DNA from: Clostridia bacterium
GTDB lineage: Bacteria > Bacillota > Clostridia > UBA1381
Direction: 5' to 3'
Assembly (NCBI GenBank): GCA_900770405.1
Contig: CAAGKL010000074.1
Span: forward strand, 1-11,097
Length of the DNA: 11,097 bases
In this document: in pieces, positions 1 through 7,040 of the stretch
How the letters are laid out: each line of letters begins with the position of its first letter
Position numbering within the stretch: the first letter of the stretch is position 1
Notes under the pieces: model-generated
What the model saw: only the letters and a program-made list of their open reading frames with translations
Databases searched by the model: none
Told to the model about the DNA's origin: nothing
Made by a program: the position numbers and the translations under genes

Positions 1-2
1 AT

Positions 3-641
3 TTTGAAAAAAAATATCATATAAATTTTGGCGATAAAGTATTTTTTATGCCGTGCTTTAATACCGAGCTTGATGAGAGCAGCTTTGACACTGCGGGCAA
101 ATATACAAACAACGTTTTTACATACACGGGAGCAATCACAGCATGGCAGTGCTTTGAACAGACGGCGAGAATGTATGCATATATTGAAAAAAACATACCG
201 AATTGTATGTTTAAGGTTTATACGCCTGATAGGGATAAAGCGGAAGAAATACTTAAAGAATACAAAATAGAGAACTACAGTATTGATTTTGTTTCGGTAG
301 AGCAGCTGTCTGATGAGCTGAAGTCGGTAAAATACGGATTTGTTTTAAGAGAAGAAAATGAAGTAAATTACGTTGCGACTCCTACTAAGCTGTCAACCTA
401 CGTGTCAAGCGGAGTTATACCGATTTTCTCGTCTTGCCTTGACGATTTTGCAAAAGCAACAAAAGATATGAAATACGTTATTTCGCTTAAAAGTTTCAAC
501 CCGGAGGAGCTTTTGAAAAATCTTACTGATGTAGATGTGCAGGAACAAAAAGAAGAGTACCGAAGGCTATTTGATACATATTATAACCGCAGTAAATATG
601 TGTCAAATTTATCGGAATATATTATCAATCATCTCAGCTAA
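3..641 (+). CDS. Glycosyltransferase, C-terminal part (5' end outside window)
   Basis: The frame is open from the first complete codon (position 3) to TAA at 639-641, giving 212 residues with no start in the window; the ATG at 48 is probably internal because the upstream codons also read as protein. The visible part resembles the C-terminal Rossmann-like half of a GT-B (GT4-like) glycosyltransferase. A YTGAITAWQCFEQT segment begins the domain, and TPTKLSTYVSSGVIPI (about residues 126-141 of the fragment) has the P-x-K-x-x-x-Y-x-x-x-G-x-x-P-I arrangement seen near the nucleotide-sugar site of such enzymes. By inference it adds a sugar to a lipid-linked repeat unit on the cytoplasmic face of the membrane. 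It lies 18 bp upstream of the Wzy-like gene, in one operon with it. Donor, acceptor and exact family cannot be read from the fragment; GT4-like is the best guess. Confidence 0.72.
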   Translation, partial: FEKKYHINFGDKVFFMPCFNTELDESSFDTAGKYTNNVFTYTGAITAWQCFEQTARMYAYIEKNIPNCMFKVYTPDRDKAEEILKEYKIENYSIDFVSVEQLSDELKSVKYGFVLREENEVNYVATPTKLSTYVSSGVIPIFSSCLDDFAKATKDMKYVISLKSFNPEELLKNLTDVDVQEQKEEYRRLFDTYYNRSKYVSNLSEYIINHLS

Positions 642-659
642 ACGGAGTGTAGATTATTT

Positions 660-1901
660 ATGGCGGCATTACTTTATATATTTATATTACTTTCACAATT
701 CGGAATAGACGCTATTTTCGGACGCCGGATAATGGTGGGCGGATACCCTGTGCTTACCTGGTTTATATATGCGATATATGTTATTGCAATTGTGTACTCA
801 CTGTTTTACATAACGCGAACAAAATCGGTATACCGCAACAGAATATTCTTTTTCATCTATCTGTGTATCTTTACAGCTATGTTTATTTATAGTATGATGC
901 GTGGTACGGATGTTATGAAAATACTCAGCACATCTGTGTATTACGTTCTGCCGATTGTATTATTTCCGACGCTTGTTTGTATAGCGCCGCAGAGGGAATC
1001 AGTGATTAAATTTATATGTTTGACAAGTATGCTTGGCGGACTGCTTTCCGTAATGTTTATGCTCGGACTGCTTTCCGGGATTGCATCGGAGAATACTGTC
1101 GAAATGACGAGGAGCTCGACAATTGTTGATGGTGGTCTCGGATTGGTCGCTGTTGCGCTTGCGTTATATATGATATTTTACGAGAGCAAAAATTACAGCT
1201 TTTTCTGTAAATACGGTACGCTGCTTGCAGGACTTCTGATAGTAGCGGGCGGTCAGTCGAGGGCGAGAATTATTGTAATGGTGCTTGTCATTGCAGCGTC
1301 GGTAATTATAAATATTATATTCAGTAGCAAGAACCGAATGGCTGTCATAAGAGTTGGTATTTTTGTTGCAATTGCAGCGGTTGCCGCTTTTTATTTAATT
1401 CCGCAGGCAAGAGTTATCCTCACGGAAATTGTTGGCAGATTCGATACTTTCGGAACAGATTCATCAAGCGTATACCGTGTGTTTGAAAGAGATACACAGA
1501 TGAATGCGTTTTATTCAAATCCGGTAGCCGGAGTAGGTTGGAATGGTTTGAGCAATGTCAGAGTAACCGACCTTTGGGGTAACAGAAACCAAATCAACAA
1601 CCATAATATGTATTCTTCAATACTCGCATACGGAGGAATACTGTATGCTCTGCCGTTTTTTATGTGGTTCATAATGCTGATTTTCGGAGAAATGAAAAAG
1701 GTAGGTCGAAGCGATACAGCCAAGCTTCATATTGTGCTGCTGATGATAATAGCTGTTTTAAGCTGGTCAAGTGCCGGATTCGTTAAATATTCGCAGATGC
1801 TTTCTGTAATAATAATATACCTCGATATTATAGACAGGGAACATATTCCGTGTCCTATAAAGAGGAGAAAGGCGCAGAAATTTGCTATTAAATTTCGGTA
1901 A
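660..1901 (+). CDS. O-antigen ligase/polymerase-like (Wzy-type) membrane protein
   Basis: This 413-residue protein is very hydrophobic, with roughly ten to twelve membrane segments and one large hydrophilic loop at about residues 250-320. Two landmarks match the Wzy/WaaL (O-antigen ligase-like) superfamily: GGQSRARIIV near 197-206, resembling the usual S-x-S-R-G/A start of a helix, and the outside-facing loop with GVGWNGL (291-297) followed by NNHNMY (313-318), whose histidine (H315) corresponds to the conserved loop His. Length is normal for the family. It probably polymerises lipid-linked repeat units, or ligates the glycan, outside the cell membrane. The start is ATG 660 with GGAG at 644-647, a somewhat long 12-nt spacer. 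The next gene starts 6 bp after its TAA. Whether it is a polymerase or a ligase cannot be decided by sequence; the adjacent flippase favours polymerase. Confidence 0.83.
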   Translation: MAALLYIFILLSQFGIDAIFGRRIMVGGYPVLTWFIYAIYVIAIVYSLFYITRTKSVYRNRIFFFIYLCIFTAMFIYSMMRGTDVMKILSTSVYYVLPIVLFPTLVCIAPQRESVIKFICLTSMLGGLLSVMFMLGLLSGIASENTVEMTRSSTIVDGGLGLVAVALALYMIFYESKNYSFFCKYGTLLAGLLIVAGGQSRARIIVMVLVIAASVIINIIFSSKNRMAVIRVGIFVAIAAVAAFYLIPQARVILTEIVGRFDTFGTDSSSVYRVFERDTQMNAFYSNPVAGVGWNGLSNVRVTDLWGNRNQINNHNMYSSILAYGGILYALPFFMWFIMLIFGEMKKVGRSDTAKLHIVLLMIIAVLSWSSAGFVKYSQMLSVIIIYLDIIDREHIPCPIKRRKAQKFAIKFR

Positions 1902-1907
1902 ATTGTT

Positions 1908-3065
1908 ATGAGAATTGGAATACTTACATTTCACAGACCTGTTAATTACGGCGCATTTTTGCAAAGCTTTTCGCTGTCCGGCGAGATAAAGAGAAGATTC
2001 CCGGCAGCGGAGGTCGAGATTATCGACTATATCGCTCCGAGGGAGCAAAGGAAAATATATCTGAACGTCTTGCGAGAGCTTAAATACCGCGGAATAAAGA
2101 GCATGCTGTGTGAAATTAAAAAAATTAAGGTGTTCGAACAAAGCCTGCGTTTTTTGCCGCTGTCAAAGGAACATTTGTGCACGGATAATATATCGGACTT
2201 GTATGAATATATATCCGACAGATATGATTACCTTGTTATTGGCAGCTACGCGGTTTTGAACTGGAAGCAGAACGGCTATCCGTCCGCGTTCTATCCGCCG
2301 AAAGAATGTAGGATACCGGCTCTGGGATATGCCGTTTCGGCGCACGGGCTCGAATATAATTCCATAACCTATGAGCAGAAGCGCAGCTGCAAAGACAGCT
2401 TTGGAAGATTTTGCTTTATCGGCGCCAGAGACAGCAATACGGTTAGATTTATTCAGCAAAACGGCGGTACGGATAAGCTTGAACACGTATGCGACCCGAC
2501 GTTTTTTATCAGCGTGGAAAGCGTTAATAAAAATGCCGGCGAATGGAAAAGCAGGATAAGCAAAAAATACGGTTTTAACTTTGACGGTGAATATGTAGTC
2601 CTAATGGTGAATGATGAAGACATTACACGCGAGGTTTATAGTTATTATAAAGAAAAATATAAAGTAATAACGCTGTTTAAAAACACCGCTAATTCGGATA
2701 TATTTATGTATGACTTGACGCCTTTTGAATGGGTAAAGGTACTTGAAGGCGCAAAAGTTGTGTTCACGCAGTATTTTCATGGGGCGCTTTTGAGTCTGGT
2801 AGTCAATACCGGAATCATTGCCGTGGATATGGCAGGAGATAACAGCGTTTACGAAAGCAAGCTTCACGATGTTATTGCAAGCCGTATGTCATTGCCCGAG
2901 ATTTATTTTACAAAGTCGGGTGCAAAAGACACAAACAAGCTGATTGCTGCGGCAGATCGGGTTATTGCCGGAGAATTTTCGAGGCGTATTGAAGAAGCGA
3001 TAAATAATGAAAGAAAAACTTCGGAAAAGTTTTTTGATGAATTGAGCAGGTGTATGAATGAATAA
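1908..3065 (+). CDS. Polysaccharide pyruvyl transferase family protein (PF04230-type)
   Basis: A 385-residue soluble protein. The N-terminus (GILTFHRPVNYGAFLQS, residues 4-20) is the family opening motif T-x-H-x-x-N-Y-G-A-x-L-Q. Further matches are ARDSNTVRFIQ (173-183), CDPTFFI (195-201) and the C-terminal VFTQYFHGALLSLV (285-298), with the conserved F-H-G (290-292). Members transfer pyruvate from phosphoenolpyruvate to sugars as a ketal, or do related modifications; the substrate here is unknown. The family normally has G-S-D-x-V/A-W-N in the middle; this protein has GSYAVLNW (112-119), so the Asp and the Trp are replaced. Each replacement can be explained by one base change (GAC to TAC, TGG to TTG), so activity is not assured. 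The start is ATG 1908, 6 bp after the Wzy-like stop, and the 3' end overlaps the flippase by 8 bp, suggesting translational coupling. It would act in the cytoplasm on the growing repeat unit. Confidence 0.82.
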   Translation: MRIGILTFHRPVNYGAFLQSFSLSGEIKRRFPAAEVEIIDYIAPREQRKIYLNVLRELKYRGIKSMLCEIKKIKVFEQSLRFLPLSKEHLCTDNISDLYEYISDRYDYLVIGSYAVLNWKQNGYPSAFYPPKECRIPALGYAVSAHGLEYNSITYEQKRSCKDSFGRFCFIGARDSNTVRFIQQNGGTDKLEHVCDPTFFISVESVNKNAGEWKSRISKKYGFNFDGEYVVLMVNDEDITREVYSYYKEKYKVITLFKNTANSDIFMYDLTPFEWVKVLEGAKVVFTQYFHGALLSLVVNTGIIAVDMAGDNSVYESKLHDVIASRMSLPEIYFTKSGAKDTNKLIAAADRVIAGEFSRRIEEAINNERKTSEKFFDELSRCMNE

Positions 3066-4476
3066 GTATAAATATCTTCTTGAAAACACACTTATTTTTG
3101 CCTTGTCGGGAATTATCGTAAAGATTTTATCGTTCTTTATGCTGCCGCTTTATACGAGAATGCTGACAACGTCAGACTATGGCATAGCGGAGCTTATTAA
3201 TACGACGGTTACGCTGCTTATGCCGTTCTTTTCGCTGTCGATAGCGGAAGCGGTTATAAGATACATGCTGATTAAGGATTATAATAAAAGCTCAATTTTT
3301 ACCATTGCAACGCTGATTATAGTTGCCGGCGGAATTTTACTGCTGTTATTCAAGCCGGTATTTTCAATGGTGAGCGAGGAAATTGATACATATTTCACAT
3401 ATTTTATTTTGATTTATTTCACGACGACAGTCGAACAGATGCTGTTCAAATTTGCAAAAGGATTGGAAAAAGTCAAGGAATGTTCAATAAACGCGATAGT
3501 TATAGTCAGCGTCACGATATGCTCAAACCTGATACTTTTGCTGAAATTCAATATGGGGCTTAGCGGCTACCTGACGTCAATTATAGCGGCACAAATTGTA
3601 TCAAGCATATATCTTGCAATAGTGTGCAAAGTCTGGCGATATTTTGATATAAAAAGTATCAGCAAAACAGTTATCAGGGAGATGCTTTTTTACAGTATTC
3701 CGTTCATTCCGTCTGCGATTGCGTGGTGGGTAAACTCTGCATTTGACAGATATATGATAGTGTATATGCTCGGTGTTACGGCGAACGGATTATTCGGAGC
3801 GGCATCAAAACTGCCGGCAACAATTAACGTTGTCACATCGGTTTTTACTCAGGCGTGGCAGTTGTCCGGTATAAAGGAATTTGAAGAGGAGGGGTATGAC
3901 AAATTCTTTTCAAATATATACAATATGTATAATGCCGTAATGGTGATATGCGTTGCGGTGTTGATACCGCTGACGCCGCTGATTGCAAGATTTCTTTTTT
4001 CGGGTGAATTTTATAAGGCATGGGTTTATGCGCCGGTGCTTTATATAGCGTCTGTTTTTACCGGCATAAGTGGGGTTTTGGCGTCGGCTTTTTATGCGGT
4101 AAAGCAAACAAAATTCCTAATGCGTTCTACACTGATAGGAGCGGCGGTAAATATCGGACTTAATTATGTGCTTATCAAAGCAATCGGCATACAAGGTGCC
4201 GGAATTGCGACGATGGTAAGCTTCGCAACAGTATATCTTGTCAGGTATTTCAGTGCAAAAAGATATATCAACCTTGATATAAACATATTCAAAACAGTAT
4301 TAACTTATGCTTTACTTATGCTGCAGGCAATGATAATGGCATTACAAATTAAATTTATGTATGTGATTTCTGTTATGATATGTATTTTTATAGTGGTGTT
4401 AAATATGTCAGAGGTAAAAAAAATGGTTGAAAAATCAAATATTATTATAAAAAAACTGATTGGAGGAAGGAAATGA
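3058..4476 (+). CDS. Wzx-type polysaccharide flippase (MATE-like / MOP superfamily)
   Basis: This 472-residue protein is hydrophobic throughout, consistent with 12-14 transmembrane helices and the usual length of polysaccharide transport flippases. The N-terminus is typical: a short cytoplasmic stretch, a first helix ending in LPLYTRMLTTSDYGIAELI (about residues 30-48), then a helix running into an Arg-containing segment (AEAVIRYM). Another typical stretch is SAIAWWVNSAFDRYMI near 219-235. It should move the undecaprenyl-linked repeat unit across the membrane for the Wzy-like protein. The start ATG 3058 lies inside the pyruvyl transferase gene (8-bp overlap) with a modest AGG at 3048-3050, so translation is probably coupled. 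Its TGA (4474-4476) overlaps the ATG of the next gene as ATGA, and the last codons contain that gene's GGAGG site. Confidence 0.88.
   Translation: MNKYKYLLENTLIFALSGIIVKILSFFMLPLYTRMLTTSDYGIAELINTTVTLLMPFFSLSIAEAVIRYMLIKDYNKSSIFTIATLIIVAGGILLLLFKPVFSMVSEEIDTYFTYFILIYFTTTVEQMLFKFAKGLEKVKECSINAIVIVSVTICSNLILLLKFNMGLSGYLTSIIAAQIVSSIYLAIVCKVWRYFDIKSISKTVIREMLFYSIPFIPSAIAWWVNSAFDRYMIVYMLGVTANGLFGAASKLPATINVVTSVFTQAWQLSGIKEFEEEGYDKFFSNIYNMYNAVMVICVAVLIPLTPLIARFLFSGEFYKAWVYAPVLYIASVFTGISGVLASAFYAVKQTKFLMRSTLIGAAVNIGLNYVLIKAIGIQGAGIATMVSFATVYLVRYFSAKRYINLDINIFKTVLTYALLMLQAMIMALQIKFMYVISVMICIFIVVLNMSEVKKMVEKSNIIIKKLIGGRK
4462..4466 (+). promoter_or_regulatory. Ribosome binding site for the broken beta-roll gene
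   Basis: GGAGG sits 6 nt before ATG 4473, inside the last codons of the flippase. With the ATGA stop/start overlap it fixes 4473 as the original start of the downstream gene and shows that translation initiation was intact even though the reading frame is not. Confidence 0.7.
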
Positions 4477-5591
4477 AACTAATGCAGGGCAAAAGAATAC
4501 AAAACTTGCGTACGGGAAGCGAGATTGCTTTTTTTGGGAGAAGATGTATTGGGAGACCCCGTGCAGGTTGACGGTTGGACAAACGATAACGGTATATTCA
4601 CTCATACAGCAGGTAAAAGCGGGAAATTAGGATTTAATACTTCGGCGACCGAGAATGAGAATTATTTGTTGGAGTTTGATACATCTTATAAAAGCGGTGA
4701 ATTTGTTCGCGTAGGCTTTGGCAAATCATACAGAATTTTGACCTACAACGGAAACAATCATATAACAGCTATATTAAATTCGGGAGAAGATAATGTACTT
4801 TTTTTACACCGTTCAACTCTAATCTGACAGGAACGGTTTCAAATATAACATTAAGGAAAATCCAAAATGTGGGTGAAGAGAAAATGCTACCGTCAGAATC
4901 AGTGTATACAATTAACCATGTTACAAACTATGGATTCTGGAATGTTCTTTTGGGCGGGAATACGCTTGAAAGTTCGTCGGGAAGTACGCGCACAATAGCA
5001 ATCGGTTATAATGCGCTCAGAAAACTGAAGGGCGGACACCGCAATATCGGAATAGGCACATTTTCAATGGCAAATTTATTAGATGGTGAGATGAATACAT
5101 CAATGGGAGCGGACAGTATGCTTTCTGTACAGCACGCAACGAGCTCTGTTGCACTTGGCTTCGGAAGTATGTATTACGGGAAAAATCTGCTTGAAAATGT
5201 TGCAATCGGCAAATAGGCATTGCTGGGGAACAAGGACTCAGAAGCTAAAAACAATGTGTCGGTACGCGTAAGAAGCGGGTATAAGTGCTTTGGCAGTTAT
5301 AACACTTTTATCGGCTCGGAGGCGGGTTACAGATATACCACCGGCAGCAGAAATGTAAATATCGGATCAAATACGTACGGTGCGTGCAAAGGAAATGATA
5401 ATACAGTTGTCGGATTAGGCGCTAACCATACTGACGGCGTTAATGGCATCCTTGCTATCGGAAACCGAACCGTTTCAAATAAAAGCAATCAAATAGTAAT
5501 CGGAACAAAAAACTCCGATGAGGTTGTTATAGCAGGGAAAATCATACATTTTAATGATGACGGAACAGTGACGTGGGAGGCGGCTGAATAG
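4473..5591 (+). pseudogene. Broken gene: jelly-roll-like N-domain plus YadA-head-like beta-roll repeats
   Basis: As it stands, translation from ATG 4473 gives MKLMQGKRIQNLRTGSEIAF and then runs out of frame to an early TGA. One protein of about 372 residues appears if the T7 tract at 4529-4535 is read as T6, the T7 tract at 4799-4805 as T8, and TAG at 5214-5216 as sense (CAG, Gln, fits AIGKxALLGN). The restored N-terminal part (about residues 25-130) has the look of a beta-sandwich or carbohydrate-binding fold: WTNDNGIFTHTAG, later RILTYNGNN and LTGTVSNITLRKI. From about 160 onward are repeats of 14-20 residues built on I/V-x-I-G: TIAIGYNAL, NIGIGTFSM, SVALGFGSM, NVAIGK, NTFIGSEAG, NVNIGSNTY, NTVVGLGAN, GILAIGNRT, QIVIGT. 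This is the left-handed beta-roll pattern of YadA-type adhesin heads and some phage fibres. No signal peptide is visible. All three lesions leave the rest undisturbed, so decay is recent, or the lesions are sequencing errors or recoding. Its role in the polysaccharide locus is unknown. Confidence 0.75.
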
Positions 5592-5702
5592 AGTTTGTTT
5601 AAAGAAAAGTTAATGTGAGTTAATCATTAAAACCGTTTATAAACGCGATATATTTATTTGGGAAAAATATATAAGAAAAATATATAAAAGGAGGAATTTA
5701 TT
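5592..5702 (+). other. Short intergenic gap with palindrome and AT-rich direct repeat
   Basis: This is the longest gap within the polysaccharide cluster, 111 bp. It contains an inverted pair TTAATG (5610-5615) / CATTAA (5625-5630), a perfect 12-bp palindrome CGTTTATAAACG (5634-5645), and two exact tandem copies of GAAAAATATATAA (5662-5674 and 5675-5687) immediately before the ribosome binding site of the dehydrogenase. There is no convincing terminator (no stem followed by a T run) and no clear -35/-10 pair, although the AT-rich tract could hold a weak promoter for the last two genes. Confidence 0.45.
5662..5687 (+). repeat. Two tandem copies of a 13-bp AT-rich unit
   Basis: The unit GAAAAATATATAA is present twice with no mismatch and no spacer, ending one base before AGGAGG (5689-5694), which serves ATG 5703 with an 8-nt spacer. 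It may be an unstructured A/U-rich translation enhancer or a replication-slippage product; the copy number could vary between strains. Confidence 0.7.
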
Positions 5703-7019
5703 ATGATATATGAAAAACTAATTAACAAGACGGAAAAATTATCCCTGGTAGGACTGGGTTATGTCGGAATGCCTATTGCGGTAGCATTTGCGAAGCATAT
5801 AAATGTTATAGGGTTTGATTTGAATCAAAAGAAGATTGAGCGCTACATTAACGGCGAAGACCCTACCGGAGAGGTTGGTCCGGAGGCGATAAAGGAGACA
5901 ACGGTTGAGTTTACATATGATGAGCATAGACTCAGCGAAGCGCGGTTCCATATCGTTGCTGTACCGACTCCGGTAAATCAAGACAAAACACCTGATTTGT
6001 CGCCGGTTATAGGCGCGAGCACAATTTTGGGCAGAAATCTGCGCAAAGGCTCAATTGTTGTCTATGAATCAACGGTATACCCCGGCGTGACCGAAGATGT
6101 ATGCGTGCCGATTCTTGAAAGGGAAAGCGGATTAAAATGCGGCGTTGACTTCAAGGTTGGATATTCTCCGGAACGTATAAATCCGGGAGATAAGGTGCAT
6201 AGATTAGAGAATATTAAGAAAATCGTATCCGGAATGGATAAAGAGTCACTTGAGGAAATTGCAAAGGTATATGAGATTGTTATAAAGGCAGGCGTACACA
6301 GAGCGTCATCAATTAAAGTGGCGGAAGCGGCAAAGGTTGTCGAAAACAGCCAGCGTGATATAAATATTGCATTTATGAACGAATTGGCAATGGTATTTGA
6401 CCGTATGGGTATTGACACGAACGAAGTTGTGGAAGCTATGAATACAAAGTGGAACGCGCTCGGGTTTTATCCGGGTCTCGTCGGCGGTCACTGCATTGGT
6501 GTTGACCCGTATTATTTCGTATATGAAGCGGAAAAGCTGGGTTATCATTCACAAATTATTCTCTCCGGCAGAAAGATTAATGACGGAATGGGCGAGTTTG
6601 TTGCGGACGCTGCAATTAAGCAATTAATACTGGCAAATAAACAGGTTAAAAGCGCAAAAGTAATTATTATGGGTATAACATTCAAGGAAAACTGCCCTGA
6701 TTGCAGAAATTCAAAAGTTGAGGATATTATAAAACGCCTTGAGGAATACGGAATAGTTCCGGCTGTTTATGACCCGGTTGCCGAAAAAGCGGAAGCAAAG
6801 CGTGAATATAACGTAGAGCTTATAAGCAAAGAGGAGCTTACAGACGCGGACGCGATAATTTTTGCGGTTGCGCATAATGAGATAAAGCAGATGGGCATAG
6901 AAAAGATAGATACGTTTTATAAGGATATGCCCAACAGCGAGAAGATTATTATTGATGTCAAGAGCATGCTGGACAAAGATAGTATAAAACAAAAGGGATA
7001 CCGTTATTGGAGTCTGTAA
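5703..7019 (+). CDS. Nucleotide-sugar 6-dehydrogenase (UDP-GlcNAc/GalNAc dehydrogenase-like)
   Basis: A 438-residue cytoplasmic enzyme of the UDP-glucose/GDP-mannose dehydrogenase family, which oxidises the C6 hydroxyl of a sugar nucleotide to a carboxylate with two NAD+. The N-terminal NAD-binding motif is LVGLGYVGMP (15-24), followed by FDLNQKKI. Catalytic residues fall at the expected spacing: E122 in YESTVYPG, K211 and N215 in AEAAKVVEN, and the thioester-forming C264 in GGHCIGVDPYYF with D268. The C-terminal sugar-binding domain contains MGITFKENCPDCRNSKV (323-339). The GGHCIGVDPYYF form and overall length are closer to the TviB/WbpO-type enzymes acting on UDP-N-acetylhexosamines than to short UDP-glucose dehydrogenases, but the substrate is an inference. 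It has the best ribosome binding site in the cluster (AGGAGG, 5689-5694). It would supply the acidic sugar of the surface polysaccharide. Confidence 0.93.
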   Translation: MIYEKLINKTEKLSLVGLGYVGMPIAVAFAKHINVIGFDLNQKKIERYINGEDPTGEVGPEAIKETTVEFTYDEHRLSEARFHIVAVPTPVNQDKTPDLSPVIGASTILGRNLRKGSIVVYESTVYPGVTEDVCVPILERESGLKCGVDFKVGYSPERINPGDKVHRLENIKKIVSGMDKESLEEIAKVYEIVIKAGVHRASSIKVAEAAKVVENSQRDINIAFMNELAMVFDRMGIDTNEVVEAMNTKWNALGFYPGLVGGHCIGVDPYYFVYEAEKLGYHSQIILSGRKINDGMGEFVADAAIKQLILANKQVKSAKVIIMGITFKENCPDCRNSKVEDIIKRLEEYGIVPAVYDPVAEKAEAKREYNVELISKEELTDADAIIFAVAHNEIKQMGIEKIDTFYKDMPNSEKIIIDVKSMLDKDSIKQKGYRYWSL

Positions 7020-7040
7020 TTTAATACGGAGAAGAAAGAT

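Noticed and set aside
48..641. ATG 48 as a true start of the first gene
   Set aside because: The frame is open back to the window edge with plausible residues, no ribosome binding site precedes the ATG, and the protein would lack the N-terminal half of a glycosyltransferase.
4525..4827. Independent 100-residue gene starting at TTG 4525
   Set aside because: It has no ribosome binding site, begins within the T7 tract region, and its sequence joins smoothly to the frames before and after; it is the middle piece of a broken gene.
5214..5591. Reassignment of TAG to glutamine in this organism
   Set aside because: Only one internal TAG is seen, in a gene that already has two frameshifts, and the other genes in the window show no in-frame TAG; a nonsense mutation is simpler.
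6062..6418. Minus-strand open frame opposite the dehydrogenase
   Set aside because: It is antisense to catalytic-motif-bearing sequence of a well-supported enzyme and has no independent support.
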